A stretch of DNA of 64,000 bases from Janthinobacterium sp. 64 (GCF_002813325.1 NZ_PHUG01000001.1:5022001-5086000); one strand, 5' to 3'; numbered from the stretch's first letter, positions 9,691 to 19,630 are shown. Made by a program: numbers and translations. Notes: generated by a model from the sequence alone, not told the origin.

Positions 9691-11832
9691 TCAGCCCGGA
9701 TTGTTGTCGATGTCGTCGCCATGGATCTGCACCTTCGACCTGCCGCGGATGATGATTTCATCGGCAACCAGTTCGATGCGCCCCGGCGTGATGGTGATGC
9801 TGGATGTGCCTACCGTCATCGTGTGCGAATCGGTGGCCGTGAGCGTGCTGTCGGCCCCGACGATGACGCTTTTCGTCAGGCCGACTTGCTCGGCCTGCGC
9901 CAGCACCACGGTGGTGTTCATGGCGCCGATGACGGTGGTCTGGTAGGCGGCGCCGATGGTCAGCACCTTGGCCAGGCCGATCGTTTCGTCCTTGGCCAGG
10001 GTCACCCGTTCCGAACGGTGGCCGTCAATTTGCACCTGCTCGTTGCCGCCCACATGTTCGCGGCGGTTGTCGCCGATGTCGATGTGTTCGTCATGGTCGA
10101 CGCGCTCACGGCGGTTGTTGTGTACGGTGATGTCTTCATCGTGGTCCACTGTTTCCGTGCGGTCGCGCTTGACGTGCACCGTTTCATCGCGGTCGATGGT
10201 TTTGCGCCGGTCATTGCCGACCCAGTGCGACTCGTCGTGCTCGACTTCGATGCGCTGGTCTTTTTCCGCATGCAGCCATAGCTCTTCCGCATCCTTGCGG
10301 TCTTCGAAGCGCAGGGCATTGGCGTGCGCGGAGGAACCTTTTTTTGAGGAGCGGCTCAGCATGCCGCTTTGCGTCTTGTTGGCCGGTAGCTCCCATGGCG
10401 GCATATTGCGCGCGTTGTAGACGCAGCCGATGATGATGGGCATGGCGACGTTACCGTCGAGAAATTGCACGGCCACTTCCATGCCCACCCGGGGCAGGCT
10501 GATGTGGCCGAAATTCGGCCCGGCCCAGTTCGATATCACTCTTATCCATGGCGAACTTTTGTCGTCGAAGGTGCCCAGGCGGTCCCAGTGGAATTGCACC
10601 TTCACCCGACCATAACCGTCCGTATGGATTTCCTCGCCGGGCGGCCCGACGACGGTGGCCGTCTGCACGCCGTAGATCTTCGGTTCGCGGCTATGAAAAT
10701 TGCGGCCGGGGCGCCAGGGAGTGGCGCGCGGGATGCACGTAAATGTGTTGCTGTAGTGCGAGGTGGCGCCGTGCCCTTGCTGATAGTTATTGCTGGCGTA
10801 GTGGTGCACGGACAGGATCAGGTATTCGCCAGCTGCGCTGTCGAAATGCCCGTCCAGGGTGAACCAGCGTCCCGGCTGCGCCGTGCGGTCATTGCCCTGC
10901 GCCTCGAACAGCTGGCCCTGTGCGTCAACCTCTTCCATGCGGCGCTGGGCCAGGGCTTCGCCATCGTCGATGTTTTTAAAACCGTAGCTGCCCGTGTTTT
11001 CATACACTTCCAGGGACGGCACGGCGCCTTGCCGGTTCAGCGAGTCGCGGCTGGCGCGGGCGCTGCGCGGATTCTTGAAGTTGAAACTGGCCACCGTCAT
11101 CTGGGCTGGGGCCATGCGCCGCACCGTGCGCCATTGATGCACGCCATCGTCCTCCAGGGAACCGGCCTGGTGCTGGAAGGGCATGGCGCTCGATTCTCCA
11201 TCGATGGGCTTGCCGGTAGTGCTGTCGTCGTCCAGCCACAAGGTGTGGCCGTCAAGGCGGTGTTCGTAGCGGTAGTGCCAGCCCAGCTGTTCCCAATGGC
11301 GGTGCAGCAGGTTGTGGTCGCTTTCGTTGTGCTGGCACGTGTAGGTGATGGCGGGATCCAGGCCGCTGGCGGCCAGCTTATAGTCGCGCATCAGGTAGTC
11401 ATCGAAGACCTTGTCCGTCAGCGCAGCCACCGTCAAGCCGTGGAAGGCGACATTGTTTTGCCGCAAGTGCAGGTGCGACAGCCAGGGCTCCAGCACCATT
11501 TCATAGAAGGCGAAGCCGCCGTCCGTGCGCAGGAAGCGGAACTCGAACACGTAACCATTGAAGTAGCGCAAGCTGCCGTCTTCGCGCACCAGTTCGATGG
11601 TCACCATCTTGCCCATCACCTTGTCGAGCGCGATGGCGGCGTTGTCGGACAGTGCTTCCACCACATAGGAAAAGTCGCGCGACAGGCTTTCGCTGGCGGC
11701 CAGGCTGTTGGCCAGGAACTGGATGCCGGCGGGGCCGTCGCCATGCGGAAAGTACAGGCGCAGCAGGCGCTGGCCCTGCATGTCGCCCGTTAATGCCGTC
11801 CATGCCGCTGTCGTATCGGGGAACTGGCTCAT
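9691..11832 (-). CDS. vgrG: Type VI secretion spike protein VgrG
   Basis: The start at 11832 (MSQFPDTTAAW) gives 713 residues; the longer open frame upstream has no similarity to the family and runs through tssG. The N-terminal two-thirds carry the gp27-like fold, then the conserved gp5 OB segment (VVGPPGEEIHTDGYGRVKVQ and FHWDRLG). The C-terminal part is a repetitive, charged beta-helix region with many VxHDE and ExVxxD steps, ending in NNPG without an extra effector domain. VgrG trimers form the tip of the secreted tube. It lies 77 bases after tssG and is followed at once by the DUF2169 adaptor and rhs. Confidence 0.95.
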   Translation of the reverse strand: MSQFPDTTAAWTALTGDMQGQRLLRLYFPHGDGPAGIQFLANSLAASESLSRDFSYVVEALSDNAAIALDKVMGKMVTIELVREDGSLRYFNGYVFEFRFLRTDGGFAFYEMVLEPWLSHLHLRQNNVAFHGLTVAALTDKVFDDYLMRDYKLAASGLDPAITYTCQHNESDHNLLHRHWEQLGWHYRYEHRLDGHTLWLDDDSTTGKPIDGESSAMPFQHQAGSLEDDGVHQWRTVRRMAPAQMTVASFNFKNPRSARASRDSLNRQGAVPSLEVYENTGSYGFKNIDDGEALAQRRMEEVDAQGQLFEAQGNDRTAQPGRWFTLDGHFDSAAGEYLILSVHHYASNNYQQGHGATSHYSNTFTCIPRATPWRPGRNFHSREPKIYGVQTATVVGPPGEEIHTDGYGRVKVQFHWDRLGTFDDKSSPWIRVISNWAGPNFGHISLPRVGMEVAVQFLDGNVAMPIIIGCVYNARNMPPWELPANKTQSGMLSRSSKKGSSAHANALRFEDRKDAEELWLHAEKDQRIEVEHDESHWVGNDRRKTIDRDETVHVKRDRTETVDHDEDITVHNNRRERVDHDEHIDIGDNRREHVGGNEQVQIDGHRSERVTLAKDETIGLAKVLTIGAAYQTTVIGAMNTTVVLAQAEQVGLTKSVIVGADSTLTATDSHTMTVGTSSITITPGRIELVADEIIIRGRSKVQIHGDDIDNNPG

Positions 11833-11909
11833 CGCGCATCGCTTCACGGTAGGAATCGTTGAGCGACTGTAGCAATAGCGAACACAAGCGTTTTGCGCCG
11901 CCGCAAGGT

Positions 11910-12962
11910 TCAATCTTTGAGTGAGGGCATCAATTGCATTTCGTAATGCATGTCGTCGCGGTCGCGCGGTGATGCTGCATCGCCGAGGAAACTGTTGCAG
12001 CCGAGTCCGCCTTGTGGCGCGGTCGTCAATGCCAGTCCCCGCACCTCGCTGGCGCGCAACACCAGTACGATCTCGTAGCGCACGAGCGGCTGGCCGAACA
12101 GCATCAGCATGTGCCGCAGCGCTTCGCTGCCAGGGGCGCGCGGCAGGAAGCTGGCGTGCTGCTGCGCCGTGAGCGGACCGAGGCGCAGGCGTACGGCCAG
12201 GTCGGGGCGGCGGCAGCGCTCGCCGATGGTGGCGCGCTGGCCCAGCACGGCATTGGCCATGCCCAGCGCCGTTTGTTCGCGCGGCGCCAGCACGTCCATG
12301 CCCCCCGTCGCTTCGTCGATGTGACAGGGCACGCCAAAGTGGTCGGCAAGGATGCGCGCCATGACGATGGAGGAGATGTTGCGTTGCTGCAGCAAGCCGC
12401 TGTACAGGCCGGTCGCCGCCTGGTATTGGTCCTGGCCCTGGCCCGGCTGGCACGCGGCCAGGGCCAGCAGGCGCGACAGGAAGGCGCCGCTGTGGCCGGC
12501 CTGCTCGATGCGGTACTTTTGCCACGCCTGGTAAAACAGGGTGACGGCACGGCTGGAAAACAGATCGAGAAAAGCGCGCGCGCTGGTGTCGCGCTCGCCA
12601 TGCTGGTGCGCGGCGATGCGTTCCGAATAGTGGCTGGGCAAGCTGCCCTGGCCGCCCAGCAAGCCCATGAAGGCGGGCGTGAGGTGGATATGTTGTAACT
12701 GACCCGACAGCAGCGCTTGCAGCAAGGCATCGGCATCAGCGATGCCGTTTGTCGTGAGCGCCTCGATCTGGCTGGCGGGAAAGCGCAGCGAGATGCTGTT
12801 GTCGAAGCGCATGATCTTTGCCAGCGCCGCGTGCTCATCGATGCCGTGTTCGGCCAGCCACGCCAGCAGCAGGCGTAGCGCCTGGAAGCACTCGAAGCGC
12901 TGCGGCGCGTCGAGCAATTGCTGGATCACGCTGGGGTGGCGTCGGCGCTGCGTTCCGGGCAT
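11910..12962 (-). CDS. tssG: Type VI secretion baseplate subunit TssG
   Basis: A 350-residue protein with TssG/ImpH/VasB features: an N-terminal PSVIQQLLDAPQRFECFQAL segment, a conserved IMRFDNSISLRFPASQI block, a MGLLGGQGSLP stretch and a C-terminal LGCNSFLGD, the counterpart of the family's LGxxxxLG ending. TssG joins TssF in the baseplate wedge that surrounds VgrG. The gene overlaps the end of tssF by 37 bases, as expected for translational coupling. Length matches the family (about 330-350). Confidence 0.93.
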   Translation of the reverse strand: MPGTQRRRHPSVIQQLLDAPQRFECFQALRLLLAWLAEHGIDEHAALAKIMRFDNSISLRFPASQIEALTTNGIADADALLQALLSGQLQHIHLTPAFMGLLGGQGSLPSHYSERIAAHQHGERDTSARAFLDLFSSRAVTLFYQAWQKYRIEQAGHSGAFLSRLLALAACQPGQGQDQYQAATGLYSGLLQQRNISSIVMARILADHFGVPCHIDEATGGMDVLAPREQTALGMANAVLGQRATIGERCRRPDLAVRLRLGPLTAQQHASFLPRAPGSEALRHMLMLFGQPLVRYEIVLVLRASEVRGLALTTAPQGGLGCNSFLGDAASPRDRDDMHYEMQLMPSLKD

Positions 12963-14767
12963 CGTATGAGTTCCTCGCCGCTGCGCTTGGACAGCAGCGT
13001 CAGTTGGCTAAAGCAGTTGAGCTGGCTGTTCAGGGCGAAGTAGCGCTGCAGCACCTGGGCGAAAATATAGATGCTGCTGCCGACGAAGGCTTGCTCGTCG
13101 ATGCCCAGGCGGATGGCGATGCCGGGCATCAAGGTGGGAAACGGCACGGTCGGCATCCACGCGCGCGTGCTGCCGTGCTCCAGCGTAACGATGCCCTGGA
13201 TCAGGCGCTGCGTGGTGGGCGAACGGGGCAGGTCGTACAGGCTGAGCATTTTCTGGAATTCGCCAAGGCCCGCTTGCGTCAGGCTGGCGTAATTGAGCGA
13301 CAGGTGCGTAATGAGGCGCCAGTGCGTGTCCGCCAGGAAGCGCATGCTGGGCGTGGGCTTGCGCAGGAAGCGCGCGGGGATGCCGTCGGGCACGTCTTCG
13401 GCTAGCAGGTCGCCGCCGGGCAAGCCGTAGTGCAACTGCGTGGGCAAGTCGCGGTTGCTGCACAGCAGTTGCGTCGAGACGGTGGCGCAGGCCGCGCTGT
13501 CCGGGGAAAACTGCGGGTCGATCAGGCTCAACCGTATTTCATGGCCGGGGCTGATGGCCGCCACGGCTTCGTCGCGGCGCGCCAGCCAGTATTGTCCATG
13601 CTCGGCTTGCGCGCCTTGCAGCGAGGCATACAGCGGCATAAAGGTGCTCAGGCGCTCGCCGGCCTCGTCCTTGCGCACCACGGTGACGGCCTCGATGCTG
13701 TGAACGTCATAGGCAAACGCATGCGTGGCATCGGCCAGCAGCGCATAGTCGGGCTCCGTATGCGTGAGGCGGATCGGCACGCCGGACTTGGCAAACAGGT
13801 TGACGACGGGCGTACATCCCAGCAAGAGGTTGTCGCGGCTGGCGCCGGACAAGAGCCGTGCTTCGTGGCTGTCGCTGCGCACGCCCTTGAGGGGCAGGTG
13901 CAGGGTGAACTGGCGGCACTGTTTCGGCAGCAGGGCCGCCAGCCGGGACCAGGCGATATCGATGAAATGGAATTTTTCCGGAAAGGCGAAATACTCGGTC
14001 AGCAGGCGCAGGGCCGGGTGGGAACGGGCGGAAATGGGGATCAGCGCGTCGTCGTCCGCATAGCCGGCCGGCGCCAGCAAGGTGCCGTCAACGGCCAGCC
14101 ACGGGCTGTGGTCATCCAGCGCCACGTATGCGCCCGTGCCGCGCAGGAACAGGGCGTCGAGCAGGGCCGCGCGCACGGACGGTTCGCCATCGGCAAACAG
14201 GCGCAGGCTGGCAAAGCCGGTCTGGTCCAGGTGGTAATTATCACTGCTGCTGGTGAACTGCATGCTGAGCAAGGCGCTGGCGCCGTCGGGCAGACGCAGG
14301 CCGGGCGGCGCGTCGATGATGGCTGAAAAATGCAGGCGAGAAATGGCCAGCGGCGCCAGGGTCACGTCATACGCGCTGGTGAATTTGCAGGCCACGCCTT
14401 GCACCGGCTGCGAGCGCAGCACCGTACCGCGCGCAATATGCACAAGCTGGGCCAGCTGGCCGCCGCCCGGCGCTTCGTCGGCAGCGATGCGCACGATGGA
14501 GCACGAAGGAAACGGCCGCAGATAGTGCGGGTACAGGGTGTCGAGCAGGGAATGCGTAAATTGCGGATAGGCGTCGTCGAGGCGCTTGGCGACCCTGGCA
14601 GTGAGCAGGGCAACGGACTGGATCAGGCGTTCGACATGCGGATCTTCGCAGGTGTCGCCGGCGATCAGCAGGCGCCCGGCCGCTTTCGGATAGCGGCTGG
14701 AAAACTCGCGCGTGTACTGGCGAAACAAGCCCAGCTCACGCTCGTAATACGGCAGCAGTTGTTCCAC
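12926..14767 (-). CDS. tssF: Type VI secretion baseplate subunit TssF
   Basis: A 613-residue protein whose first residues (LLPYYERELGLFRQY, later RYPKAAGRL and DPHVERLIQSVALL) are the conserved start of TssF/ImpG/VasA. It forms the main part of the baseplate wedge together with TssG. It is the first T6SS gene in this cluster; none of the sheath, tube, ClpV, TssJ, TssK, TssL or TssM genes is nearby. The upstream neighbour is the unrelated tsx-like gene, 78 bases away, and I see no obvious promoter in that gap. Confidence 0.94.
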   Translation of the reverse strand: MEQLLPYYERELGLFRQYTREFSSRYPKAAGRLLIAGDTCEDPHVERLIQSVALLTARVAKRLDDAYPQFTHSLLDTLYPHYLRPFPSCSIVRIAADEAPGGGQLAQLVHIARGTVLRSQPVQGVACKFTSAYDVTLAPLAISRLHFSAIIDAPPGLRLPDGASALLSMQFTSSSDNYHLDQTGFASLRLFADGEPSVRAALLDALFLRGTGAYVALDDHSPWLAVDGTLLAPAGYADDDALIPISARSHPALRLLTEYFAFPEKFHFIDIAWSRLAALLPKQCRQFTLHLPLKGVRSDSHEARLLSGASRDNLLLGCTPVVNLFAKSGVPIRLTHTEPDYALLADATHAFAYDVHSIEAVTVVRKDEAGERLSTFMPLYASLQGAQAEHGQYWLARRDEAVAAISPGHEIRLSLIDPQFSPDSAACATVSTQLLCSNRDLPTQLHYGLPGGDLLAEDVPDGIPARFLRKPTPSMRFLADTHWRLITHLSLNYASLTQAGLGEFQKMLSLYDLPRSPTTQRLIQGIVTLEHGSTRAWMPTVPFPTLMPGIAIRLGIDEQAFVGSSIYIFAQVLQRYFALNSQLNCFSQLTLLSKRSGEELIRCPERSADATPA

Positions 14768-14845
14768 GGTCGCGCTCTCCGCCAGCTGGAAAGCTTCATG
14801 CTGGCATCAGGCGCGACCGTGGATGTTGATGCGTGACAATGATTC

Positions 14846-15715
14846 TTAGAAATGGTACTCCGCGCGTATCATCGGCGTCTTCGCCGTCTGGCCCACATTG
14901 CCCGTGGTGGCGGGCGAGTTGCCGAACTTGTTCTTCCAGTACTGGTATTCCAGGCCCACGCGGAAAGTATTCTTGGCGCTGCCGAGGGCTGCGCCCACGT
15001 CGTACATCACTTGCATGTCGATATTCGTTTCCACCGCCGTCTTGCGTCCCACTTCATCGTTGCCTTTGGAGTCGATGAGGTTAAAGAAGCCTTCGAACGA
15101 GAACAGTGGCGACAGGGGAATGCCCCAGGCACCCGTCAGCATGGCATGCGTTTTAAACGTGTAGCGGCCCGTCACTTGCGAGATGGGCGGGAAGGCGCCG
15201 CTGGGGGCATTGCTTTCACGCAGCAACAGCAGGCTGGTGTTGAAGAAGCCGGGCACGTCCCACATCAGCGTCGGGCCGGCCACCAGCATGCGCTTGCGCG
15301 AGTTGTAGCCGACGTCATTTTTCGTGTTGACGTCGAAGCCCAGGGTGACGCCGACGCCGCGCACGGGGCCGAACTTGATGTCGCTGCCGCGCACCTTGCC
15401 GATGTCGATGGTGTTGCGGTACACCAGATACGCCTCTTGCGCGCCGGAAGTCTTGCCCAGCGCGCCAGGGTCCTTGCTGTCGGACATGAGGAAATCGAGG
15501 TTGACGAAGTTGCTGCCGTATTTGTAGCCGCTGGCGTGCGTGATGGCAAAGATGTTTTTCTTGATGTCATCGGGATTGAAGGGCTCGCGGTAGTCACTGC
15601 CGGCGCGCCAGCTCAGCGCGGTATCGCTCCATTCGGCAGCCTGGGCGGTCGCTCCCAGGCCCAGGGTCGTGGCAAGGCACAGGCAAGGCAACAGACACGG
15701 TAAGATTTTTGGCAC
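14846..15715 (-). CDS. Tsx-like nucleoside-specific outer-membrane channel
   Basis: A 289-residue precursor with a clear signal peptide (residues 1-27, hydrophobic LPCLCLATTLGLG then ATAQA-A). The mature part has the look of a 12-strand barrel and ends in aromatic YHF. The segment after the signal (AEWSDTALSWRAGSDYREPF) and the later NFVNLDFLMSDSKDPG match the Tsx channel family (OmpK-like). Tsx channels carry nucleosides and deoxynucleosides across the outer membrane. The gene is divergent from an ABC transporter of the BMP/nucleoside type, which supports nucleoside uptake as a shared function. Substrate is inferred from family and context. Confidence 0.85.
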   Translation of the reverse strand: MPKILPCLLPCLCLATTLGLGATAQAAEWSDTALSWRAGSDYREPFNPDDIKKNIFAITHASGYKYGSNFVNLDFLMSDSKDPGALGKTSGAQEAYLVYRNTIDIGKVRGSDIKFGPVRGVGVTLGFDVNTKNDVGYNSRKRMLVAGPTLMWDVPGFFNTSLLLLRESNAPSGAFPPISQVTGRYTFKTHAMLTGAWGIPLSPLFSFEGFFNLIDSKGNDEVGRKTAVETNIDMQVMYDVGAALGSAKNTFRVGLEYQYWKNKFGNSPATTGNVGQTAKTPMIRAEYHF

Positions 15716-16103
15716 TTTCGGCTCCTGATGGCGGTGTTGGAAAACGGGTACAAAGGATGGCGGGGCGCGTAGGGCGCATGATGCGCTGCGTTGCCGCAGA
15801 ATGCGCGCCGTTCAATCCATGATGCGAGAGGCGCGGCGTCAGATAATATGCAGTATTTACATACCTACTATCATTTCTTGCATATAATCATCGCATCTTC
15901 CAGCCCTTGTGGGGCAAGGCGGGGGCTGCAAAGCAGCTAATTTTTTCAAAATTGTATACAGGTGTTGTTTTTTTGTAGAAATAGAAACGGACTGCCAAAC
16001 GCCAGCCCCCAAGCATCCGCGGATGCCGATACGATAGCTATCGCGATGGCGTGATGCCGCACCGATCGATAGACGGACAACTTAGCGAGGCACGAAAAAA
16101 ACA
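15716..16103. promoter_or_regulatory. Shared divergent control region of the nucleoside uptake locus
   Basis: This 388-base region separates the tsx-like gene from the ABC transporter genes and holds no ORF of interest. The middle is AT-rich (about 15840-15975). A perfect 8-bp palindrome TGTATACA lies at 15953-15960, a shape used as half-site core by GntR-type regulators, and a 12-bp palindrome cgatagctatcg lies at 16032-16043. A TATAAT box is present at 15883-15888 but no good -35 element is correctly spaced. Regulator and exact promoters are not resolved. Confidence 0.5.
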
Positions 16104-17618
16104 ATGACGGCACGTCTGGAATTACACGACATCAGCAAGCGCTATCCGTCCGTGGTGGCCAATGACGGCATCCACCTGACCGTGGCGCCCGGACAAATTC
16201 ACGCCGTGCTCGGCGAAAACGGTGCCGGCAAATCGACCTTGATGAAAATCATCTATGGCGCCGTGCAACCCGATGGCGGGCGCATCCTGTGGAATGGCCG
16301 CGAGGTCGAGATCGCCAACCCGTCGGCCGCGCGCGCGCTGGGCATCGCCATGGTGTTCCAGCACTTTTCCCTGTTCGATACATTGACCGTGACGGAAAAC
16401 ATCGCCCTCGGTTTGCCCGCCGGCACCAACATGGCGGAACTGGCGCAGCGCATCGAAGACACGGCGCGCCAGTACGGCCTGGACCTGGAACCGCAGCGCC
16501 ACGTGCACACGCTTTCCGTCGGCGAATGCCAGCGCGTGGAAATCGTGCGCGCCCTGCTGGCCAAGCCGCAACTGTTGATCCTCGATGAACCGACGTCCGT
16601 GCTGACGCCGGGCGCCGTGGAGAAACTGTTTACGACCTTGCGCCAGCTGGCGGCCGAAGGCTGCAGCATCCTGTACATCAGCCATAAGCTCGACGAAATC
16701 CGCGCCCTGTGCCATACCTGCACGGTGGTGCGCGCCGGCAAGAATGCGGGCGTGTGCGACCCCACTCAGGAATCAGCGGCCAGCCTGTCGCGCATGATGA
16801 TCGGCGCCGAGCCGCCCGCCGTCACGCGCGTGGCGCGCACGCCCGGTGCCGTCATGCTGAGCGTGCGGCAGCTGGAGTTGCCGAAGAGCCACCCGTTTGC
16901 CACGCAGTTGACGGACATCAATTTCGACGTGCGCGCGGGCGAAATCGTCGGCATCGCGGGCGTGTCCGGCAATGGCCAGCAGGAATTGCTCGCTGCCCTG
17001 TCGGGCGAGGACATGCGCGCGGCCCCCGCCAGCATCGTGCTGAACGGCACGCCGGCGGGACGCTTGCCGCCGGGACGCCGGCGCGCCCTGGGCTTCGGCT
17101 TCGTGCCGGAGGAGCGGTTGGGGCGCGGTGCCGTGCCCGACATGGGGCTGGCCGACAACGTGTTGCTCAGCTTGCAGACCCCCGCCACCATCCGCCACGG
17201 CTTCGTGCTCCATCACGTCATCGCGCAGCGGGCGGCCGCCATCATCGAGCGCTTCCAGGTGAAGGCGGGCGGGCCGCAAGCGCTGGCGCGCAGCTTGTCT
17301 GGAGGAAATTTGCAGAAATACATAGTCGGCCGTGAAGTCATGCGCGAGCCCACCGTGCTGGTGGTGGCGCAGCCGACCTGGGGCGTGGACGTGGGCGCGG
17401 CCGCGCAAATCCGCGCCGAATTGCTGGCGCTGCGCGACGCCGGTTGCGCCTTGCTCATCGTGTCGGAGGAGCTCGACGAATTGTTCGAGATCAGCGACCG
17501 CTTGCTGGTGATGGCGAAAGGAAAAATTTCACCGTCGCTCAAGGTGGGCGAGGCCAGCGTAGATCTCGTTGGGCAATGGATGAGCGGGCTGTGGCCGCAG
17601 GAGGTAGTCCATGGCTAA
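16104..17618 (+). CDS. ABC transporter ATP-binding protein, nucleoside/BMP type
   Basis: A 504-residue protein with two tandem ABC domains, as in YufO/NupA and RbsA-like ATPases. First domain: Walker A GENGAGKST at residues 37-45, signature LSVGECQRVEI and Walker B LLILDEPT. Second domain: degenerate Walker A GVSGNGQQE, signature LSGGNLQK, and AQPTWGVDVGA where most relatives have PTRGLDVGA. It powers uptake through the two permeases encoded next. Its stop overlaps the next start by eight bases. The degenerate second site is normal for the family. The purine nucleoside substrate is inferred from the operon. Confidence 0.93.
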   Translation: MTARLELHDISKRYPSVVANDGIHLTVAPGQIHAVLGENGAGKSTLMKIIYGAVQPDGGRILWNGREVEIANPSAARALGIAMVFQHFSLFDTLTVTENIALGLPAGTNMAELAQRIEDTARQYGLDLEPQRHVHTLSVGECQRVEIVRALLAKPQLLILDEPTSVLTPGAVEKLFTTLRQLAAEGCSILYISHKLDEIRALCHTCTVVRAGKNAGVCDPTQESAASLSRMMIGAEPPAVTRVARTPGAVMLSVRQLELPKSHPFATQLTDINFDVRAGEIVGIAGVSGNGQQELLAALSGEDMRAAPASIVLNGTPAGRLPPGRRRALGFGFVPEERLGRGAVPDMGLADNVLLSLQTPATIRHGFVLHHVIAQRAAAIIERFQVKAGGPQALARSLSGGNLQKYIVGREVMREPTVLVVAQPTWGVDVGAAAQIRAELLALRDAGCALLIVSEELDELFEISDRLLVMAKGKISPSLKVGEASVDLVGQWMSGLWPQEVVHG

Positions 17619-18687
17619 GTTCGCCTTGCGTCTGGAAGCCCGTCCTACACCATCGCGGCTGATGTCCTGGCTGTCGCCCGTGCTGGCCGTGCTGCTCACC
17701 GTGCTGTGCGGCGCTTTGCTGTTTCTTGCGCTGGGACACGATCCGCTGGCGGGACTGGCCGTCTTCTTCGTGGAACCCTTGCGCGACGCGCATGGCTGGT
17801 CCGAGCTGGGCATCAAGGTGGCGCCGCTGCTGTTGATCGCCGTGGGCCTGGCCATCTGCTTTCGCGCCAACATCTATAACATCGGCGCGGAAGGGCAACT
17901 GACCCTGGGCGCCATCTGCGGCGGCGCGGCGGCCCTGTACCTCGATGATGGCGTGGGCGGCGCGACCGTCATCGGCGTGTCCCTGCTGGCCGGTATGCTG
18001 GGCGGCATGGCGTGGGCAGGCCTGGTGGCGTGGCTGCGCGACCGCTACAACGCCAGCGAAATCCTCGTCTCGCTGATGCTGGTCTACATCGCCCAATTGC
18101 TGCTCAGCTATCTCGTGTATGGCGTGCTGCGCGACCCGGAAGGCTTCAATTTTCCGCAATCGAAACTGCTGTCCGATGGCTTGCTGTTGCCGATGGTCAT
18201 CAGCGACACGCGCTTGCATGTGGGCATCATCTTCGCCTTGCTGGCCTCGCTGGGCGGCTGGCTGTATTTGTCGCGCAGTATTTCGGGTTTTCGCCTGCGC
18301 GTGGGCGGCATGGCGCCGGCCGCCGCGCGCTATGCGGGTTTTTCTTCGCGCAAGACCTTGTGGTCGTCCCTGCTGATCTGCGGCGCCCTGTCGGGCCTGG
18401 CGGGCGCCTGCGAAGTGCTGGGGCCGATGGGGCAGCTCACGCCCACGGTGTCGCCCGGCTACGGCTTTGCCGCCATCATCGTCGCTTTCGTCGGGCGCTT
18501 GCATCCGGTGGGCGTGATTTTTTCCAGCTTCGTCATGGCCCTGTTCTATATCGGCGGCGAACTGGCGCAATCGCGCCTGGGTCTGCCCAGCGCGATCACG
18601 GGCGTGTTCCAGGGCATCTTGCTGTTTGCCTTGCTCGCTTGCGACGTGCTGATCCAATACAAATTGCGCTGGAGAAAACATGGATAA
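17611..18687 (+). CDS. ABC transporter permease, nucleoside type (first subunit)
   Basis: A 358-residue membrane protein of the BPD_transp_2 class with about nine hydrophobic segments. Family landmarks include the FRANIYNIGAEGQL motif in the first third and GYGFAAIIVAFVGRLHP near the end. The start at 17611 is preceded by a good GGAGG ribosome binding site inside the upstream gene. It forms the transmembrane channel with the product of the next gene. Its end overlaps the next start by eight bases, so the two permeases and the ATPase are translationally coupled. Confidence 0.93.
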   Translation: MAKFALRLEARPTPSRLMSWLSPVLAVLLTVLCGALLFLALGHDPLAGLAVFFVEPLRDAHGWSELGIKVAPLLLIAVGLAICFRANIYNIGAEGQLTLGAICGGAAALYLDDGVGGATVIGVSLLAGMLGGMAWAGLVAWLRDRYNASEILVSLMLVYIAQLLLSYLVYGVLRDPEGFNFPQSKLLSDGLLLPMVISDTRLHVGIIFALLASLGGWLYLSRSISGFRLRVGGMAPAAARYAGFSSRKTLWSSLLICGALSGLAGACEVLGPMGQLTPTVSPGYGFAAIIVAFVGRLHPVGVIFSSFVMALFYIGGELAQSRLGLPSAITGVFQGILLFALLACDVLIQYKLRWRKHG

Positions 18688-19609
18688 CCTGGCCCTGACG
18701 ATAGCGCCCTTGATCGCCGCCAGCATCAATGCGGGCACGCCGCTGATGCTCGCCGCCCTCGGTTTATTGGTGAATGAAAAGGCGGGCGTGGTGAACCTGG
18801 GCGCGGAAGGCATGATGCTGGTGTCGGCCATCACGGGCTTTGCCGTGGCCGTCAACACGGGCAGCCCCACCCTGGGCTTCCTGGCGGGGGCGGGCGCCAG
18901 CATGGTGCTGTCCGGCTTCTTTGCCTGGCTGACCGTGTGGCTGGGCACGAACCAGTACGCGACGGGCCTGGCTTTATCGCTGTTCGGCGCGGGCGCGTCC
19001 ACGTATATCGGCTTGAAGTATGTGGGCAACAGCTTGCAGAACGGCCGCTTTGGCATCCCGTTCCTGGAAGACATTCCCGTGCTGGGCCCGGCCCTGTTCC
19101 GCCAGCATCCGATGGTGTATCTGTCGCTGCTGCTGTGCCTGGCCATCGCCTGGTTTTTGTACCGCACGCGGGCGGGACTGGTGCTGCGCGCCGTGGGCGA
19201 GTCGCCCGCGTCCGCGCATGCGCTCGGCTACCCCGTGCGGCGCATCCGCCTGGCGGCCGTGCTGTTCGGCGGCGCCTGCTGCGGCCTGGCCGGCGCCTTC
19301 TTGTCGCTCGTGTACACGCCGCTGTGGGTCGAGGGCATGGTGGCGGGGCGCGGATGGATCGCGCTGGCGCTGACCACGTTTGCCACCTGGCGCCCGGCGC
19401 GCGTGGTGGGCGGCGCCTATCTGTTTGGCGGCATCACGATTCTGACCTTCCATGCGCAGGCGCTGGGCGTGCCGATTGCCTCGCAGCTGCTGTCGATGCT
19501 GCCATATCTGGCGGCCATCGTCGTGCTCGTGCTCATTTCCAGCAATGCCAATTACATCAAGCTCAACATGCCCGCTTCGCTGGGGAAAAATTTCAATCCC
19601 GGAAATTAA
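18680..19609 (+). CDS. ABC transporter permease, nucleoside type (second subunit)
   Basis: A 309-residue BPD_transp_2 permease. The conserved block GLLVNEKAGVVNLGAEGMML near the N-terminus corresponds to the equivalent motif in the first permease and is typical for YufQ/NupC-type subunits. Eight or more hydrophobic helices are apparent. It pairs with the preceding permease and is followed 21 bases later by the binding-protein gene, completing a standard ATPase-permease-permease-binding protein order. Confidence 0.93.
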   Translation: MDNLALTIAPLIAASINAGTPLMLAALGLLVNEKAGVVNLGAEGMMLVSAITGFAVAVNTGSPTLGFLAGAGASMVLSGFFAWLTVWLGTNQYATGLALSLFGAGASTYIGLKYVGNSLQNGRFGIPFLEDIPVLGPALFRQHPMVYLSLLLCLAIAWFLYRTRAGLVLRAVGESPASAHALGYPVRRIRLAAVLFGGACCGLAGAFLSLVYTPLWVEGMVAGRGWIALALTTFATWRPARVVGGAYLFGGITILTFHAQALGVPIASQLLSMLPYLAAIVVLVLISSNANYIKLNMPASLGKNFNPGN

Positions 19610-19630
19610 TCACTCACCACAAGGAAAACC

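Noticed and set aside
10465..11793. 442-codon plus-strand frame over vgrG
   Set aside because: Shadow of vgrG codon pattern; composition is not protein-like.
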